A stretch of DNA of 64,000 bases from the NCBI GenBank assembly GCA_016703065.1, contig JADJCU010000006.1, forward strand, positions 180,985-244,984, given 5' to 3'. The position numbers and the translations under genes were made by a program. Shown here piece after piece: positions 9,363 through 18,911 of this stretch; the first letter of the stretch is position 1, and every line of letters starts with the position of its first letter. This DNA is from a bacterium (GTDB lineage Bacteria; Electryoneota; RPQS01). The notes below the pieces were generated by a model. That model searched no databases, was not told where the DNA came from, and was given only the letters and a program-made list of their open reading frames with translations.

Positions 9363-10946
9363 CGATCGCAGCGGCGCCCGCGCCATTCTCTGCCCGAAAT
9401 TGGGCCAATGATCTGGTGACGCGCGACGCTGACCGTGTGCTCTTGATTGTAAAGCGAAAGCGCGTCTCGGCTAAGATGATCCGAGGATGACGTCGAATCC
9501 TATCGCGGCGGACTGGCTGCTGCCGGCATTGAACCTGGAGATGTAGTAGCGATTGCGGCCGAGCGCAACGAACAAGCATTCGCGCTTCGGTTGGCTTGTC
9601 TCATCGACGGAGTTCTTCCGTTTTTCGTTGACCCGAGGCATGAAACCGACGTCTTGATGAAACTGCTGGATGCAGTACGAATTCATGGCCTGTACTGCGG
9701 TGAATCGCTGGATAAAAAGAGTTTCCAGTCTCGCCTGCCCTACTTGAAATGGACGGGTGAGAAAGGCGCGCCGAAATCCACCTCCGTGCGCGCAACCGAC
9801 GAGCAAGCGGAGTCGTCGGCGTTTATTCTTCACTCTGCAGGAACGTGCGGACTCCCGCGGGCGATCTATCACTCTGCCAACGCAATTCGGTGGCAGGCAA
9901 ATTCTCTTACTTTTGCGCTCCGCTTGAAGCCGGGCGCGCTTCTATGGTTCACGGGCACGCTGGCTTCAGCCGCTGTGCAGGCGGCTGGTCTGTTTGCGGC
10001 CCTTTCCGGCGGCACACTTGTCCTCGATGATCCTGCCGAATCGCTGGCTACCGCCTCCCGTGACAGCGCACAGTCGGTTTTGCTGCTGGCAGAGAGCCAA
10101 GACGGGACGATGTGGAATGCCGAGAATTGGCTTTCTGTCAAGGGAAATCTCACCGCAGTCTTGGTCACTGATGCCGTGGTTTCCGAGGAGTATGCAACTC
10201 TCATCTCTAAAGCCACGGACGCTGCCGTATGGACCGGTTATTACGCAGCGGATACGGCAGGTTTCGTAGCCCTGAATACGGTCCCTGGAGTTTGGCCCTA
10301 TGCCTCCGCTGGACGGCCTATTGGAGGCGCTGAGTTCGCCGTGCTTGACAGCGAAAATAGGCATGTTTCCTCCGATTTGATCGGTCGGCTGTTCATACGA
10401 GATTGTCCCCGGCCTACCCAAGTCGTGTCGCTCACCTTTCGAAGCGGCAATAAGGCCGAATTGCCCGACGGCGTCCTGACCGGCGACTGGGCGTGGCTCG
10501 ACGATCAGGATTTCTTGTTCTGTGAGGGCTGCGAACGAGCAGTCTTTGAAAAGGCTGGCTTCCAAGTCAGAGTTGTGCCGATCGAAGAGAGACTTCGCGA
10601 TGTAGACGGAGTGCGCGACGCGATTGTTTTCGCTATCCCGACCGAAGAACTTGAGAACGAAATTGCCGCCGCCCTTTTGCCTGCTGGTTCCCCGCCTGAG
10701 GCCTTCGAGGTGCAGCAGGCACTTGCGGATTTCTTGCCGCGCTTCTTGATTCCATCAAAATTCAGTATAATTAACAAGATACTCACGACACCGACGGGGA
10801 AACGAGTTCGCTTCGGCCATGAGGCCGCCATGCGTGGGGCTGAGAAAGCCGCACCTGTACCAAGCACGGTGACCGGCCCAATTGTTGCCGATTCCCCCGA
10901 GTTGACGCCGACCGAGAACGGCGGATCCATAGACAAAACTGAGTGA
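9359..10946 (+). CDS. AMP-binding (acyl-CoA synthetase-like) protein, divergent; frameshift near 9487
   Basis: This gene of about 528 codons resembles ANL-superfamily adenylating enzymes, which activate carboxylates with ATP. The core signatures are present but weak: the phosphate loop reads SAGTCGLPRAI where the consensus is SGTTGxPKG, the A7-like TGDWAWLDDQDFLF is recognisable, and TPTGKRVRF keeps the C-terminal lysine position. The ATG overlaps the comM stop (ATGA). The first 42 codons read to a TGA at about 9488; the following frame continues with DVESYRGGLAAAGIEPGDVV, a normal N-terminal segment, so one indel is assumed. It lies between comM and a DUF151 gene, which says little about substrate. 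Activity on long-chain acids is possible but not shown. Confidence 0.65.
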
Positions 10947-10961
10947 CCTATCGGAGCGAAG

Positions 10962-11534
10962 ATGGTTGACGTAGAGGTAATTGGCATTTCTGTTTGCCCG
11001 CCTTACCAGGGCTACGTTGTGATCCTGAAGGAACGGGACGGTGAGCGTTGGTTGCCGATATTTATCGGAGCCGCAGAAGCACAGAGTATTTCGTTCCTTC
11101 TGCAAGGCCTTGAGTATGCACGTCCCATGACGTATGACCTGTTCGCAGCCATTCTCGTTGAAGGGTCGCTTGATATTCTCTCAACGACCATTTGTGACTT
11201 GAAAGACAACACCTTTTTTGCCGAAGTCGAAGTGAAGATCGCTTCCGGAGAAATGCGCCGCATTGATGCGCGGCCTTCCGATGCTATTGCGCTCGCGCTG
11301 AAATCGAAGGCTCCGATTCGGGTCGCGCACAAAGTAATGGACGGTGCGGCTGTCAGCAACGAGCCGGTTAACCGCTCTATTGTCGAACAAATCGCCTACC
11401 TGCACCAGAAACTAAAAGAATGCGTCGAGGTCGAGGCCTACGAAGAAGCGGCTAAGATTAGAGACCACATTCGGTCCCTCGAAACCCGCTTGTCGGACAC
11501 CGATCCAACAGACCCCGGCAACGAGCCCCTGTGA
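10962..11534 (+). CDS. Bifunctional nuclease family protein (DUF151) with C-terminal UVR motif
   Basis: Residues 1-130 are a DUF151 (BFN) domain, with LPIFIGAAEAQSISFLLQG and RRIDARPSDAIALALKSKAPI as the family signatures. Some members show nuclease activity on RNA and DNA in vitro; the cellular role is unclear. A UVR motif follows (VEVEAYEEAAKIRDHIRSLE, about residues 146-165), the same short coiled-coil that UvrB and UvrC use to bind one another. This DUF151-UVR arrangement is widespread in bacteria. The gene starts 15 bases after the AMP-binding gene. Confidence 0.85.
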   Translation: MVDVEVIGISVCPPYQGYVVILKERDGERWLPIFIGAAEAQSISFLLQGLEYARPMTYDLFAAILVEGSLDILSTTICDLKDNTFFAEVEVKIASGEMRRIDARPSDAIALALKSKAPIRVAHKVMDGAAVSNEPVNRSIVEQIAYLHQKLKECVEVEAYEEAAKIRDHIRSLETRLSDTDPTDPGNEPL

Positions 11535-11560
11535 GGCCGGACGGTTGGACGTTGTTTGCC

Positions 11561-11593
11561 CACTGATTAAGTTAATAAATATCAGCATTTTTT
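11561..11593 (+). terminator. Weak terminator-like hairpin after the DUF151 gene
   Basis: A five-pair stem, CTGAT with ATCAG, encloses a 13-base AT-rich loop and is followed by CA and a run of six T. The stem is short, so this is only a possible rho-independent terminator. It does sit between a gene end and the next promoter-like signal. Confidence 0.3.
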
Positions 11594-11641
11594 AGCTTTC
11601 GATCAGTTCCTCGTGGGCGCCCGGAATCCTTCAACTGCGCC

Positions 11642-11670
11642 TTGATATTCTTCCAAAGTCTTGTTATCTT
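11642..11670 (+). promoter_or_regulatory. Sigma70-type promoter for the fatty-acid gene cluster
   Basis: TTGATA (11642-11647) and TATCTT (11665-11670) are 17 bases apart in the 157-base gap before yceD. The predicted start of transcription is near 11677, leaving a short leader of about 15 bases before the GTG at 11692. Called from consensus and position only. Confidence 0.55.
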
Positions 11671-11691
11671 TATGACTTCAGCTTTTCTGGT

Positions 11692-12150
11692 GTGAAAATC
11701 CACCTGCCCACCTATCCGCAGGGCATCCACGATATCCAACAGGATTTGCTGCCTGCGGAACTCGATCTCGATCCTCAGCTCTTCACACATCCGATCCATG
11801 CTGCTATTCGGCTTGATCGGCATGACCCCTATTTCGAGTTTCGCATCAAACTCGAGACGACAGCCAACGCCGAATGCGATCGCTGTCTGTCAGAGTGTGC
11901 TGTGCCCATTCAGGCGCAAGCGCCAATGCTCTATGTTGCCGGACACCCGCCGAAGGGCGATACGGTTGACGATGAAGGAATCGTCTACATCAAACCGGGT
12001 ACGATCGAACTCGACCTGACGGCTGACTTGCGCGACTTTCTGATTCTATCCTACTCGGGCAAACACCTCTGTTCCGAAGAGTGCAAGGGTCTTTGCGCCA
12101 CGTGTGGTTCCAATCAGAATGATGGCCCCTGTAACTGTTCCAATTCGTGA
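11692..12150 (+). CDS. yceD: YceD family protein (DUF177), large-ribosomal-RNA accumulation protein
   Basis: YceD-family proteins lie directly upstream of rpmF in most bacteria and are needed for normal 23S rRNA accumulation in some. This copy has 152 residues, starts with GTG and shows the typical pattern: LDPQLF early, an AECDRCLSEC pair of cysteines in the middle, an acidic DLTADLRDFLILSYSG segment, and a Cys-rich end (HLCSEECKGLCATCGSNQ) that looks like a zinc site. It heads the yceD-rpmF-plsX-fab cluster, the standard arrangement linking ribosome and membrane-lipid synthesis. Confidence 0.85.
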   Translation: MKIHLPTYPQGIHDIQQDLLPAELDLDPQLFTHPIHAAIRLDRHDPYFEFRIKLETTANAECDRCLSECAVPIQAQAPMLYVAGHPPKGDTVDDEGIVYIKPGTIELDLTADLRDFLILSYSGKHLCSEECKGLCATCGSNQNDGPCNCSNS

Positions 12151-12181
12151 TTTCCTTTTTTCAATAACCTCTAACACCATC

Positions 12182-12365
12182 ATGCCAGTACCAAAACGAC
12201 GAACCGGGAAGTCCCGGAGGGACCGACGCCGCGCTAATTTTAAGCTGACCGGTCCCGGCCTCGCCACCTGCCCGAATTGTAAAGGCAACCACAGCACCCC
12301 ATCGCATCTGCGCCGCCTGTGGTTACTATAATGGCCGGTTCGTGATTCAGGTTAAACACAGCTAA
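12182..12365 (+). CDS. rpmF: 50S ribosomal protein L32 (frameshift near 12282)
   Basis: The start MPVPKRRTGKSRRDRRRANF is typical of bacterial L32, and the ACPNC-type cysteine pair follows as LATCPNCK. The frame then breaks: removing one A from the AAA after TGT restores KATTAPHRICAACGYYNGR with the second zinc-ribbon pair (CAAC) and a stop at 12363-12365. All four zinc cysteines are thus present in a protein of about 61 residues. It lies 31 bases after yceD and 11 bases before plsX. Confidence 0.9.
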
Positions 12366-12376
12366 GACAAACGAAC

Positions 12377-13454
12377 GTGTCGTCCATGGTCATTGCCTTG
12401 GATGTGATGGGTGGCGATCACGCCCCCCACGTTCCGGTTGAAGCCGCCTGCCTTGCGGTAGACGAATTCCCGGATGTGCACGTCGTTCTGTTCGGTCCGG
12501 CGGATATCATCAACGCAGAACTCCATCGCTTAGGCCGATCCGTCAGTGACGGGCGCCTTTCGATCGAGCACGCGTCTGATGTTATCGACATGACTGATTC
12601 GCCGGGCAAAGTCGTGCGCACCAAGCACGACAGCTCGTTGCTCCGTGCCATTGACATGCATCAATCAGGTGCCGCGTCGGCCATTGTCTCTGCCGGACAT
12701 ACTGGCGTACAAATGGCCGCGAGTTACATGAAGCTCGGGCTCATCAAGGGTGTGCGCCGACCTACTATTGGTGGGCTGTATCCGAATGGGAGCGGCAGAT
12801 TCTCAATCCTCCTTGACGTGGGCGCGAATACGGACTGTAAGCCGATAAATCTGCTCCAATTCGCAGTCATGGGTTCAGTCTATATGGAATTGCTTGGCCG
12901 GAATCAAGAATCCTCGCATTGCCCTGATTTCAATCGGCGAAGAAAAGACCAAAGGAAACGAACTCGTCCTGGCGACACATTACCTGCTCGAACAGAGTGG
13001 TCTGAACTTCGTCGGAAATATTGAAGGCCGTGATCTCATCGCCGACAAGGCAGACGTTATGGTCTGTGACGGGTTCGTGGGTAATGTGATTCTAAAACTC
13101 AGCGAATCGCTCTTCCATACATTCGTGGCCAAACGGTCCGCTGCCAACGGCAACGGAGCTCCGCCCGCCGCGCTCGGCAAACTCGCTAAACAATATGACT
13201 ACTCTGAAATCGGAGGGGTACCCCTGCTCGGTGTAAATGGTGTCTCTGTCATCTGTCACGGCGGATCACCGGCAAAGGCGATCAAGAATGCAATTCGCGA
13301 AGCACGCTCAATGGTACAGAAGAACTTGCCGGAAGCTTTGAGCAAAGGCGTTGAGGAGTATGACGCAAGCATGCTTGCCCGCGGTATGGCGCGCTATAAG
13401 GGTCGCACCGAGAAACGAGACGAGCTCGACGTAGAGGAGTCCGATGATGAGTAA
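12377..13454 (+). CDS. plsX: Phosphate acyltransferase PlsX (frameshift near 12893)
   Basis: PlsX makes acyl-phosphate from acyl-ACP, the first step of phospholipid synthesis with PlsY, and acts at the membrane surface. It starts with the diagnostic IALDVMGGDHAP. Other family segments are ASDVIDMTDSPGKVVRTK, VSAGHTGVQMAAS and LDVGANTDCKP in the first frame, and GIKNPRIALISIGEEKTKGN and DGFVGNVILKLSE in the second, ending in PLLGVNGVSVICHGG. The two frames meet near 12893 at a one- or two-base indel. The GTG at 12377 is used; an ATG nine bases later is possible. It overlaps the fabH start. Confidence 0.9.
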
Positions 13455-14439
13455 AGGTGTTCAGCCCATTTCCCGGATCATCGGAATGGGTGTCAGCTAT
13501 CCCGAGACAATCCTGTCTAACAGCGATCTCGAGAAAATAGTGGACACTAACGACGAGTGGATTGTGTCGCGCACCGGGATCAAGGAACGTCACATCGTCA
13601 AACGCGGCGAGCGCACGTCCGACTATTGCATTCGAGCGGCGCGTGAGGCTATTGCAGAGGCCGGAGTCGATCCGCTCGACATCGATGCCATTGTCCTCGG
13701 CACAATATCCGGCGATTTTCGGTTTCCGTCTACTGCCGTCCTGGTCCAAGAGGCAATTGGTGCCAAGAACGCCGCCGCATGGGACGTAAGCGCCACATGC
13801 AGCGGCTTCTTGTTCTCATTGTATATGGCTGACACGCTGCTCGCGGCGAACCGCGCAAAGTACGTGCTCATACTGGGTGCAGAACTGTTGACGCCGATGG
13901 TAAACTGGTCCGACCGCTCAACCTGTGTGCTTTTCGGCGACGCGGCGGGAGCCATGATCGTGACCAAGGCGACCGATGAACGCGGTATCATGTCCGTAGT
14001 TATCGGTTCGAATGGCGCGCATGTTGATTTACTCTATTCAATTGGCGCAGGGACCGCGTCGAAGGGCGATCTCGCTGCGTCGAACGGTGATCGGTATCTG
14101 GTCATGAATGGCAATGAAGTCTTTAGACACGCTGTCCGCGTGCTCGAACGTATGGCCGTTGAAGCCGTTGCCAAAGCCGGCCTCGAACCCGCCGACATCG
14201 ACTGGCTGATTCCGCATCAGGCAAACACTCGTATCATCAGGGCGACTGCCGAACGAATGGGGCTGCCCATGGATAAGGTGTTCCTGAATATTCACAAATA
14301 CGGCAATACGTCTTCTGCGTCAGTACCGCTCGCTATGTATGAAGCGCGCAATGAAGGCAAACTGAAGGACGGTCAGACTATGCTTTCCGTTGTCTTTGGC
14401 GGCGGTTTCACGTGGGGCGGCACCGTCATCCGTTTCTGA
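13444..14439 (+). CDS. fabH: Beta-ketoacyl-ACP synthase III
   Basis: FabH starts fatty-acid synthesis by condensing acetyl-CoA or a branched starter with malonyl-ACP. At 331 residues it is complete. The catalytic triad is visible: C119 in DVSATCSGFLF, the His in WLIPHQANTRII, and the Asn in NIHKYGNTSSAS. The Gly-rich C-terminus is also present (VVFGGGFTWGGTVIRF). There are two ATGs in tandem; the second (13447) is equally possible. It overlaps plsX and is followed closely by fabD. Confidence 0.95.
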   Translation: MMSKGVQPISRIIGMGVSYPETILSNSDLEKIVDTNDEWIVSRTGIKERHIVKRGERTSDYCIRAAREAIAEAGVDPLDIDAIVLGTISGDFRFPSTAVLVQEAIGAKNAAAWDVSATCSGFLFSLYMADTLLAANRAKYVLILGAELLTPMVNWSDRSTCVLFGDAAGAMIVTKATDERGIMSVVIGSNGAHVDLLYSIGAGTASKGDLAASNGDRYLVMNGNEVFRHAVRVLERMAVEAVAKAGLEPADIDWLIPHQANTRIIRATAERMGLPMDKVFLNIHKYGNTSSASVPLAMYEARNEGKLKDGQTMLSVVFGGGFTWGGTVIRF

Positions 14440-14459
14440 TTCAAACCAGCGTTCCTCAA

Positions 14460-15396
14460 TTGTCCCTTATCGCATACCTTTGTTCCGGTCAAGGCTCGCA
14501 ATGTGTCGGCATGGCGCGTGACCTGTTTGACAAGTTTGACCACGTCAAGCGGCGCTACGAACTGGCGAATGAGATTCTCGGTTACGATTTGGCCAATATC
14601 TGCTTCAATGGCCCTGAAGAGGAGCTGAGGCAGACCCGTGTTACCCAGCCTGCACTCTACGTTCACTCTGTGATTGTCGGCGAGTTACTGGCCGAGCAAG
14701 GTATCATGCCGTCCTGCGCTGCCGGGCACAGCCTCGGCGAGTATTCCGCACTGGCATGTGCCGGGGCGTTCAACTTCGAGACGGGACTGCGGCTCGTAAA
14801 GGTCCGAGCCCAGGCGATGCAGGAAGCCGGCGAAATCAGGCCGGGAACTATGGCAGCAATAGTCGGTATAGACAATGACAAGGTCGAGCAGATCTGCCGC
14901 GAGGCGGCGTCGGTAGGTATTGCTGTCCCCGCGAATTATAACTCCCCGGGCCAACTCGTCATCTCCGGCGAAATACCTGCCGTGGAAAAGGCAATGGAAC
15001 TCTGCAAGGTGGCAGGGGCGAAACTCGTACGTAAATTGGTGGTCTCTGGTGCATTTCATTCGCCGTTGATGAGTTCCGCCGCTGAGCGACTCGGAGCCGC
15101 ATTGTCTGAGGCTGCAATCCAGGAGCCGCGGGTCCCCGTGATGTCCAATGCAACCGGCAGACCTCACGCTTCACCGCCAGAGATAAAACAGGCTCTTGCT
15201 GACCAATTGTTATCTCCAGTGCGTTGGACGGCTTGCCTTGAATCGCTTTCATGCTCTCGCCCCCGAGCGCTGGTTCGAATTAGGGCCGGGCAATGTGCTC
15301 GCTGGATTGCTGAAGCGCACTATCAATGGAGCGTCTGCGCAAACAGTTGGCGCGGTAACTGAATTTGAAGCGCTGACGTCTGGAGCCGTTGTATGA
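14460..15396 (+). CDS. fabD: Malonyl-CoA:ACP transacylase (frameshift near 15248)
   Basis: FabD loads malonate onto acyl carrier protein. The TTG at 14460 gives MSLIAYLCSGQGSQCVGMA, matching the usual N-terminus with its oxyanion-hole Gln. The nucleophile elbow is AAGHSLGEYSALA, with the catalytic Ser between His and Leu, and the second active-site His lies in VSGAFHSPLM. Near 15248 the reading frame breaks; removing one T from CTTTC restores LHALAPERWFELGPGNVLAGLLKR, the normal C-terminus. The stop overlaps the fabG ATG. Confidence 0.92.
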
Positions 15397-16056
15397 GCCA
15401 ACCGCTTGCGGGTCGCACTGCCTGGATCACCGGAGCGGCTCGCGGCATCGGCAAAGCCATTGCTTACAAGCTCGCCGAAAATGGAGCTGACCTTGCGCTG
15501 ACAGATGTGCTGGCCGACGATTTGGCGGCTACGGCCACCGAACTCGCACAGATGACCGGACGCAAAGTGATACAGCAGACGCTGAATGTCACTGATCAAG
15601 CTGGCGCTGCGGCCTTTGTGCAGCGTATTAGGAAGAAGCTCGGCGCCTTGACTGTTCTCGTCAACAATGCCGGCATCACCAAAGACGGACTGTTGATGCG
15701 CATGTCGCAAATCGATTGGGAGCGCGTACTGCATGTGAACCTTACCGGCGCATTTGTCTGCACTCAAGCCGCCACAAAGCCGATGATGAAAGCGCGTTAC
15801 GGCAAAATCATCAACATCGCTTCTGTCGTCGGTGTCATGGGCAACGCGGGACAAGCCAACTACTCTGCTTCCAAAGCTGGTATGATCGGTTTTACCAAAT
15901 CTGTCGCCAAAGAACTCGCGGGACGCGGCATTCGCGCCAATGCCATTGCCCCGGGCTTCATCGAAACCGAAATGACGCACCAACTGAGCCCTGACGTGCG
16001 CGAAGCCTACATCAAGGCCAAACAAAACCGTCGCTTATCTCAACGGAGGCTTGGAC
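15393..16056 (+). CDS. fabG: 3-oxoacyl-ACP reductase, with about 30 C-terminal codons missing and a frame change
   Basis: FabG is the NADPH-dependent SDR reductase of fatty-acid elongation. The cofactor motif TGAARGIGKA, NNAG, the catalytic Ser (NIASVVG) and YSASKAG are all present, as is the PGFIETEMT segment. After REAYIKAK at about 16020 the normal continuation of roughly 30 residues (the GR-x-G-x-PEDIA and SD-x-A-x-YITG parts) is absent. A FabG-like end, KTVAYLNGGLDM, appears at once in another frame, the frame of acpP. The FabG frame itself runs on to a stop at 16112. I treat this as a deletion in the assembly; a real truncated enzyme is unlikely because the lost part forms the substrate and tetramer region. 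Confidence 0.8.
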
Positions 16057-16296
16057 ATGTCCGACATGGAAAACAAAGTAAAAAAGATCATCGCGGATCG
16101 CTTGCAAGTTGACCTCAGCAGCGTCACCGATGGCGCCAGTTTCGTCGAGGACCTCGGAGCGGACTCGCTGGATCTCGTCGAACTGGTCATGGCCTTTGAA
16201 GAAGAATTCGGGCTCGAAATTCCCGATCAGGATGCCGAGACCATGAAGTCTGTGGGTGATGCTATCAATTACCTGAAAAGCAAGACTGCCGCTTAG
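16057..16296 (+). CDS. acpP: Acyl carrier protein
   Basis: This is a 79-residue acidic carrier protein with the phosphopantetheine site at S37 in LGADSLDLVELV. The helix II recognition segment (VMAFEEEFGLEIPD) and the C-terminal VGDAINYLKSK are typical. The ATG at 16057 has a perfect GGAGG ribosome site with a seven-base spacer. Because of the damage at the fabG end, the codons before this ATG are in the same frame and read NGGLDM, so the current sequence looks like a reductase tail fused to ACP. Confidence 0.95.
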   Translation: MSDMENKVKKIIADRLQVDLSSVTDGASFVEDLGADSLDLVELVMAFEEEFGLEIPDQDAETMKSVGDAINYLKSKTAA

Positions 16297-16323
16297 AACG
16301 TCCTAACGATTATCGGAACTGCT

Positions 16324-17586
16324 ATGCAGAAACAACGAGTTGTCGTCACCGGAATGGGTATCATCTCTCCGGTAGGCAACGACGTTTCAACTTTCTGGAG
16401 CGCCTTAACCAATGGCGTCTCCGGGGCCGGACCGATTACCCTCTTTGACCCAGCCGAGTTCAATACGAAATTCGCCTGCGAGGTCAAAGATTTCTCGATT
16501 GGATCGCTGATCGACTCCAAGGAAGCGCGGCGCTTTCAACGGTTCACGCTCTTCGGCATCTCGGCCGCCCATCAGGCGCTCTCCGATGCTGGTTTGCTGG
16601 CCGACGACCCGCCCGTTTCGAAGTCGCGAATCGGCGTGATCATCGGTTCGGGTATCGGCGGCATTGATCTCTTCGAAGAACAGGCCAAGACTTATCTTGA
16701 ACGCGGTCCCAAACGCATTAGCCCGTTCTTCGTGCCGATGATGATTTCGGACATCGTCTCAGGTCAGGTCTCGATTTCGTTCGGACTGGGCGGCCCCAAT
16801 TTCGCCGTCGTTTCCGCCTGCTCTACGGCCGGGCACTCAATCCACATCGCCGCTCGCCTGATTCAAGCAGGTGAGGCCGATGTTATCCTTGCCGGCGGGA
16901 CTGAAGCCGCAATCACTCACCTCGGTGTCGGTGGATTCAACGCGATGAAGGCCTTGTCCACGCGAAACGACGCACCCGCTAAGGCGAGCCGTCCTTTTGA
17001 TGCCGACAGAGATGGATTCGTAATCGGTGAGGGCGCCGGCGTGCTCGTGCTTGAAAGCTACGACTCTGCCAAGAAACGGGGTGCCAGAATACACGCCGAA
17101 CTGCTCGGTGCGGGCGCCAGTGGCGATGCCTATCACATCACCGCCCCGCACGTCGATGGTGACGGCGCCCGTCGGGCAATGGAGGCCGCGCTTGGCGACT
17201 CAGGAATCGATCGCGAGGTGATTACCTATATCAACGCGCACGGGACGTCGACGGATGTCGGCGATCCGACCGAGATTAGGGCAATTCGCAAGGTCTTCAA
17301 CGCGCACGCCGAGAAACTGGCTGTTTCGTCTACGAAATCCATGACGGGACACACACTCGGTGCTGCGGGTGCGATAGAAGCGATCGCGTCTATCCTTGCC
17401 ACGAAGAATGATGTGATTCCCCCGACGATCAATGTCGAGCACCAGGACCCGAACTGTGATCTGTTCGTGACGCCCAACGTCGCTGTGAAACGCGACGTAC
17501 CTGTCGCCATGTCGAATGCCTTTGGCTTCGGAGGGCATAACTCTTCCTTGATTTTCGCCAAACCGGAGTTCCGCCGAGCGGGGTAA
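16324..17586 (+). CDS. fabF: Beta-ketoacyl-ACP synthase II
   Basis: FabF elongates acyl-ACP with malonyl-ACP. It is complete at 420 residues, with the Cys-His-His triad of KAS I/II enzymes: C166 in VVSACSTAGHS, His in YINAHGTSTDVGD and His in KSMTGHTLGAAGA. The loop after the cysteine reads STAGH rather than the common ATGTH, a mild variation next to the active site. The gatekeeper-region FGFGGHNSSLIF is normal. The gene lies 27 bases after acpP and 8 bases before rnc, the usual order. Confidence 0.95.
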   Translation: MQKQRVVVTGMGIISPVGNDVSTFWSALTNGVSGAGPITLFDPAEFNTKFACEVKDFSIGSLIDSKEARRFQRFTLFGISAAHQALSDAGLLADDPPVSKSRIGVIIGSGIGGIDLFEEQAKTYLERGPKRISPFFVPMMISDIVSGQVSISFGLGGPNFAVVSACSTAGHSIHIAARLIQAGEADVILAGGTEAAITHLGVGGFNAMKALSTRNDAPAKASRPFDADRDGFVIGEGAGVLVLESYDSAKKRGARIHAELLGAGASGDAYHITAPHVDGDGARRAMEAALGDSGIDREVITYINAHGTSTDVGDPTEIRAIRKVFNAHAEKLAVSSTKSMTGHTLGAAGAIEAIASILATKNDVIPPTINVEHQDPNCDLFVTPNVAVKRDVPVAMSNAFGFGGHNSSLIFAKPEFRRAG

Positions 17587-17594
17587 TTTATTCG

Positions 17595-18379
17595 ATGAGT
17601 TGGCTGCGCGACAAGCTGCTGGGTGCATCTGGGGATTTTTCCCGCGAGACCCGCAAACTGTTGCGTCGCCTCGAAACACGAATCGGTTATCGCTTTAAGG
17701 ATAGACAGCTTCTGGTTGCCGCACTGCGTCACCGCAGTGTGCTCAACAAGAAAACCTGGGTCGACACGAGGTCAACGAACGGCTTGAATTCCTTGGCGAT
17801 GCCGTACTCGATTTCGTTATCGCAGAGTACTTCTACCACCTGTTTCCAGGAATGGTTGAAGGCCAACTCACCAAGTTGCGCTCTGTCATTGTCTCAGGGA
17901 CGTCGCTCGTCGGAGCTGCCAAACGCATCGACCTTGGAGAATTTCTATTACTGAGCGACAACGAGGACAAAGCTGGCGGACGCCTTCGTTCTTCGATCCT
18001 TGAAGATGCGTTTGAAGCTCTGATTGGAGCGATCTACCTCGATGGCGGCGTCAAACCCGCGCGTGTTTTCGTTGAGACTAACGTGCTCGACAATTGGCGG
18101 GATATCGTCAAAAAAGATGAGTACGTCAATTACAAGAGCCTTGTCCTCGAACATGCGCAGGCGAATTCGTGGGATAGCCCGGAGTATCGGCTCGTCGAAG
18201 AATCCGGCCCCGATCACTCAAAACTGTTTATCGTTGAGATAATTCTGAATGGCGAAGCGTATGGCAGGGGAGAAGGGACCTCGAAGAAGGCTGCTGAGCA
18301 GAAGGCTGCCTCGGCCGCCGCAGCCAAACTCGGTCTGCTCTCCACTGATGATTTCGATTTGAGTCCCAACAATGACTGA
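17595..18379 (+). CDS. rnc: Ribonuclease III (frameshift near 17768)
   Basis: RNase III cuts double-stranded RNA in rRNA and mRNA processing. Two frames join near 17768; with one base restored the signature reads VNERLEFLGDAVLDFVIAEY. The second catalytic segment follows as LEDAFEALIGAIYLDGG, and a double-stranded-RNA-binding domain ends the protein (NSWDSPEYRLVEESGPDHSK, then GEGTSKKAAEQKAASAA). Total length is about 261 residues. Its place after acpP and fabF is conserved in many bacteria. Confidence 0.92.
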
Positions 18380-18391
18380 CTGCGCCACGTT

Positions 18392-18910
18392 TTGCGAGCA
18401 GAGGGTATTCTGAACGACCTTAATTTCTGCACGAAATGCGGCGGACGCCTTGTCCAGAGACTGTCGGAAGGACGCGAACGACCCGTCTGCACGGGCTGCG
18501 GTAGTGTCGTCTATCTAAACCCACTGCCTGCAGTCGCGGCCGTTCTGCTCCAGAGTGGCCGCGTTTTGCTAATTAGGAGGGGCGTCGATCCGGGCGCAGG
18601 ACTCTGGGCGCTTCCGTCTGGATTCATTGAACACGGCGAATCCCCCGAACAGGCACTCGTCCGTGAAGTTGAAGAAGAAACGGGAGTATGCTGCAAATCA
18701 TGCGCTCTGTTGTCTGCCGAGACTCACACCGACGTCCTGTTCGGCCACGTTCTTGTACTCGCGTACACCGCTGAATACCTGGGCGGCACGGTACGTCCAG
18801 GCGATGACGCCGTTGACGCACAGTGGTTTCAACCTGAACACCTTCCGCCCATGGCGTTTCATAGTCACCGAGATTTCGTTCGCTTTGCCTTGCGTAATCG
18901 GGAATGCTAA
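18392..18910 (+). CDS. Nudix hydrolase with N-terminal zinc ribbon
   Basis: The first 40 residues form a zinc ribbon (FCTKCGG then PVCTGCGS). The Nudix box follows as GFIEHGESPEQALVREVEEE plus TG, with the expected REVxEExG glutamates for metal binding. The zinc ribbon plus Nudix layout resembles NudC-type NADH/NAD-cap pyrophosphatases, but the protein has only 172 residues and lacks the NudC N-terminal domain, so the substrate is open. The TTG at 18392 is used; no ATG fits, and the ribbon starts only a few residues later. Confidence 0.75.
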   Translation: MRAEGILNDLNFCTKCGGRLVQRLSEGRERPVCTGCGSVVYLNPLPAVAAVLLQSGRVLLIRRGVDPGAGLWALPSGFIEHGESPEQALVREVEEETGVCCKSCALLSAETHTDVLFGHVLVLAYTAEYLGGTVRPGDDAVDAQWFQPEHLPPMAFHSHRDFVRFALRNREC

Positions 18911-18911
18911 C

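Noticed and set aside
16057..16112. Natural FabG-ACP fusion protein
   Set aside because: The join coincides with loss of about 30 conserved FabG residues, and acpP has its own perfect ribosome site and start.
18627..18911. Long N-terminal extension of the thioredoxin-fold lipoprotein
   Set aside because: It overlaps the Nudix gene almost completely and would bury the lipobox signal peptide that begins at 18912.
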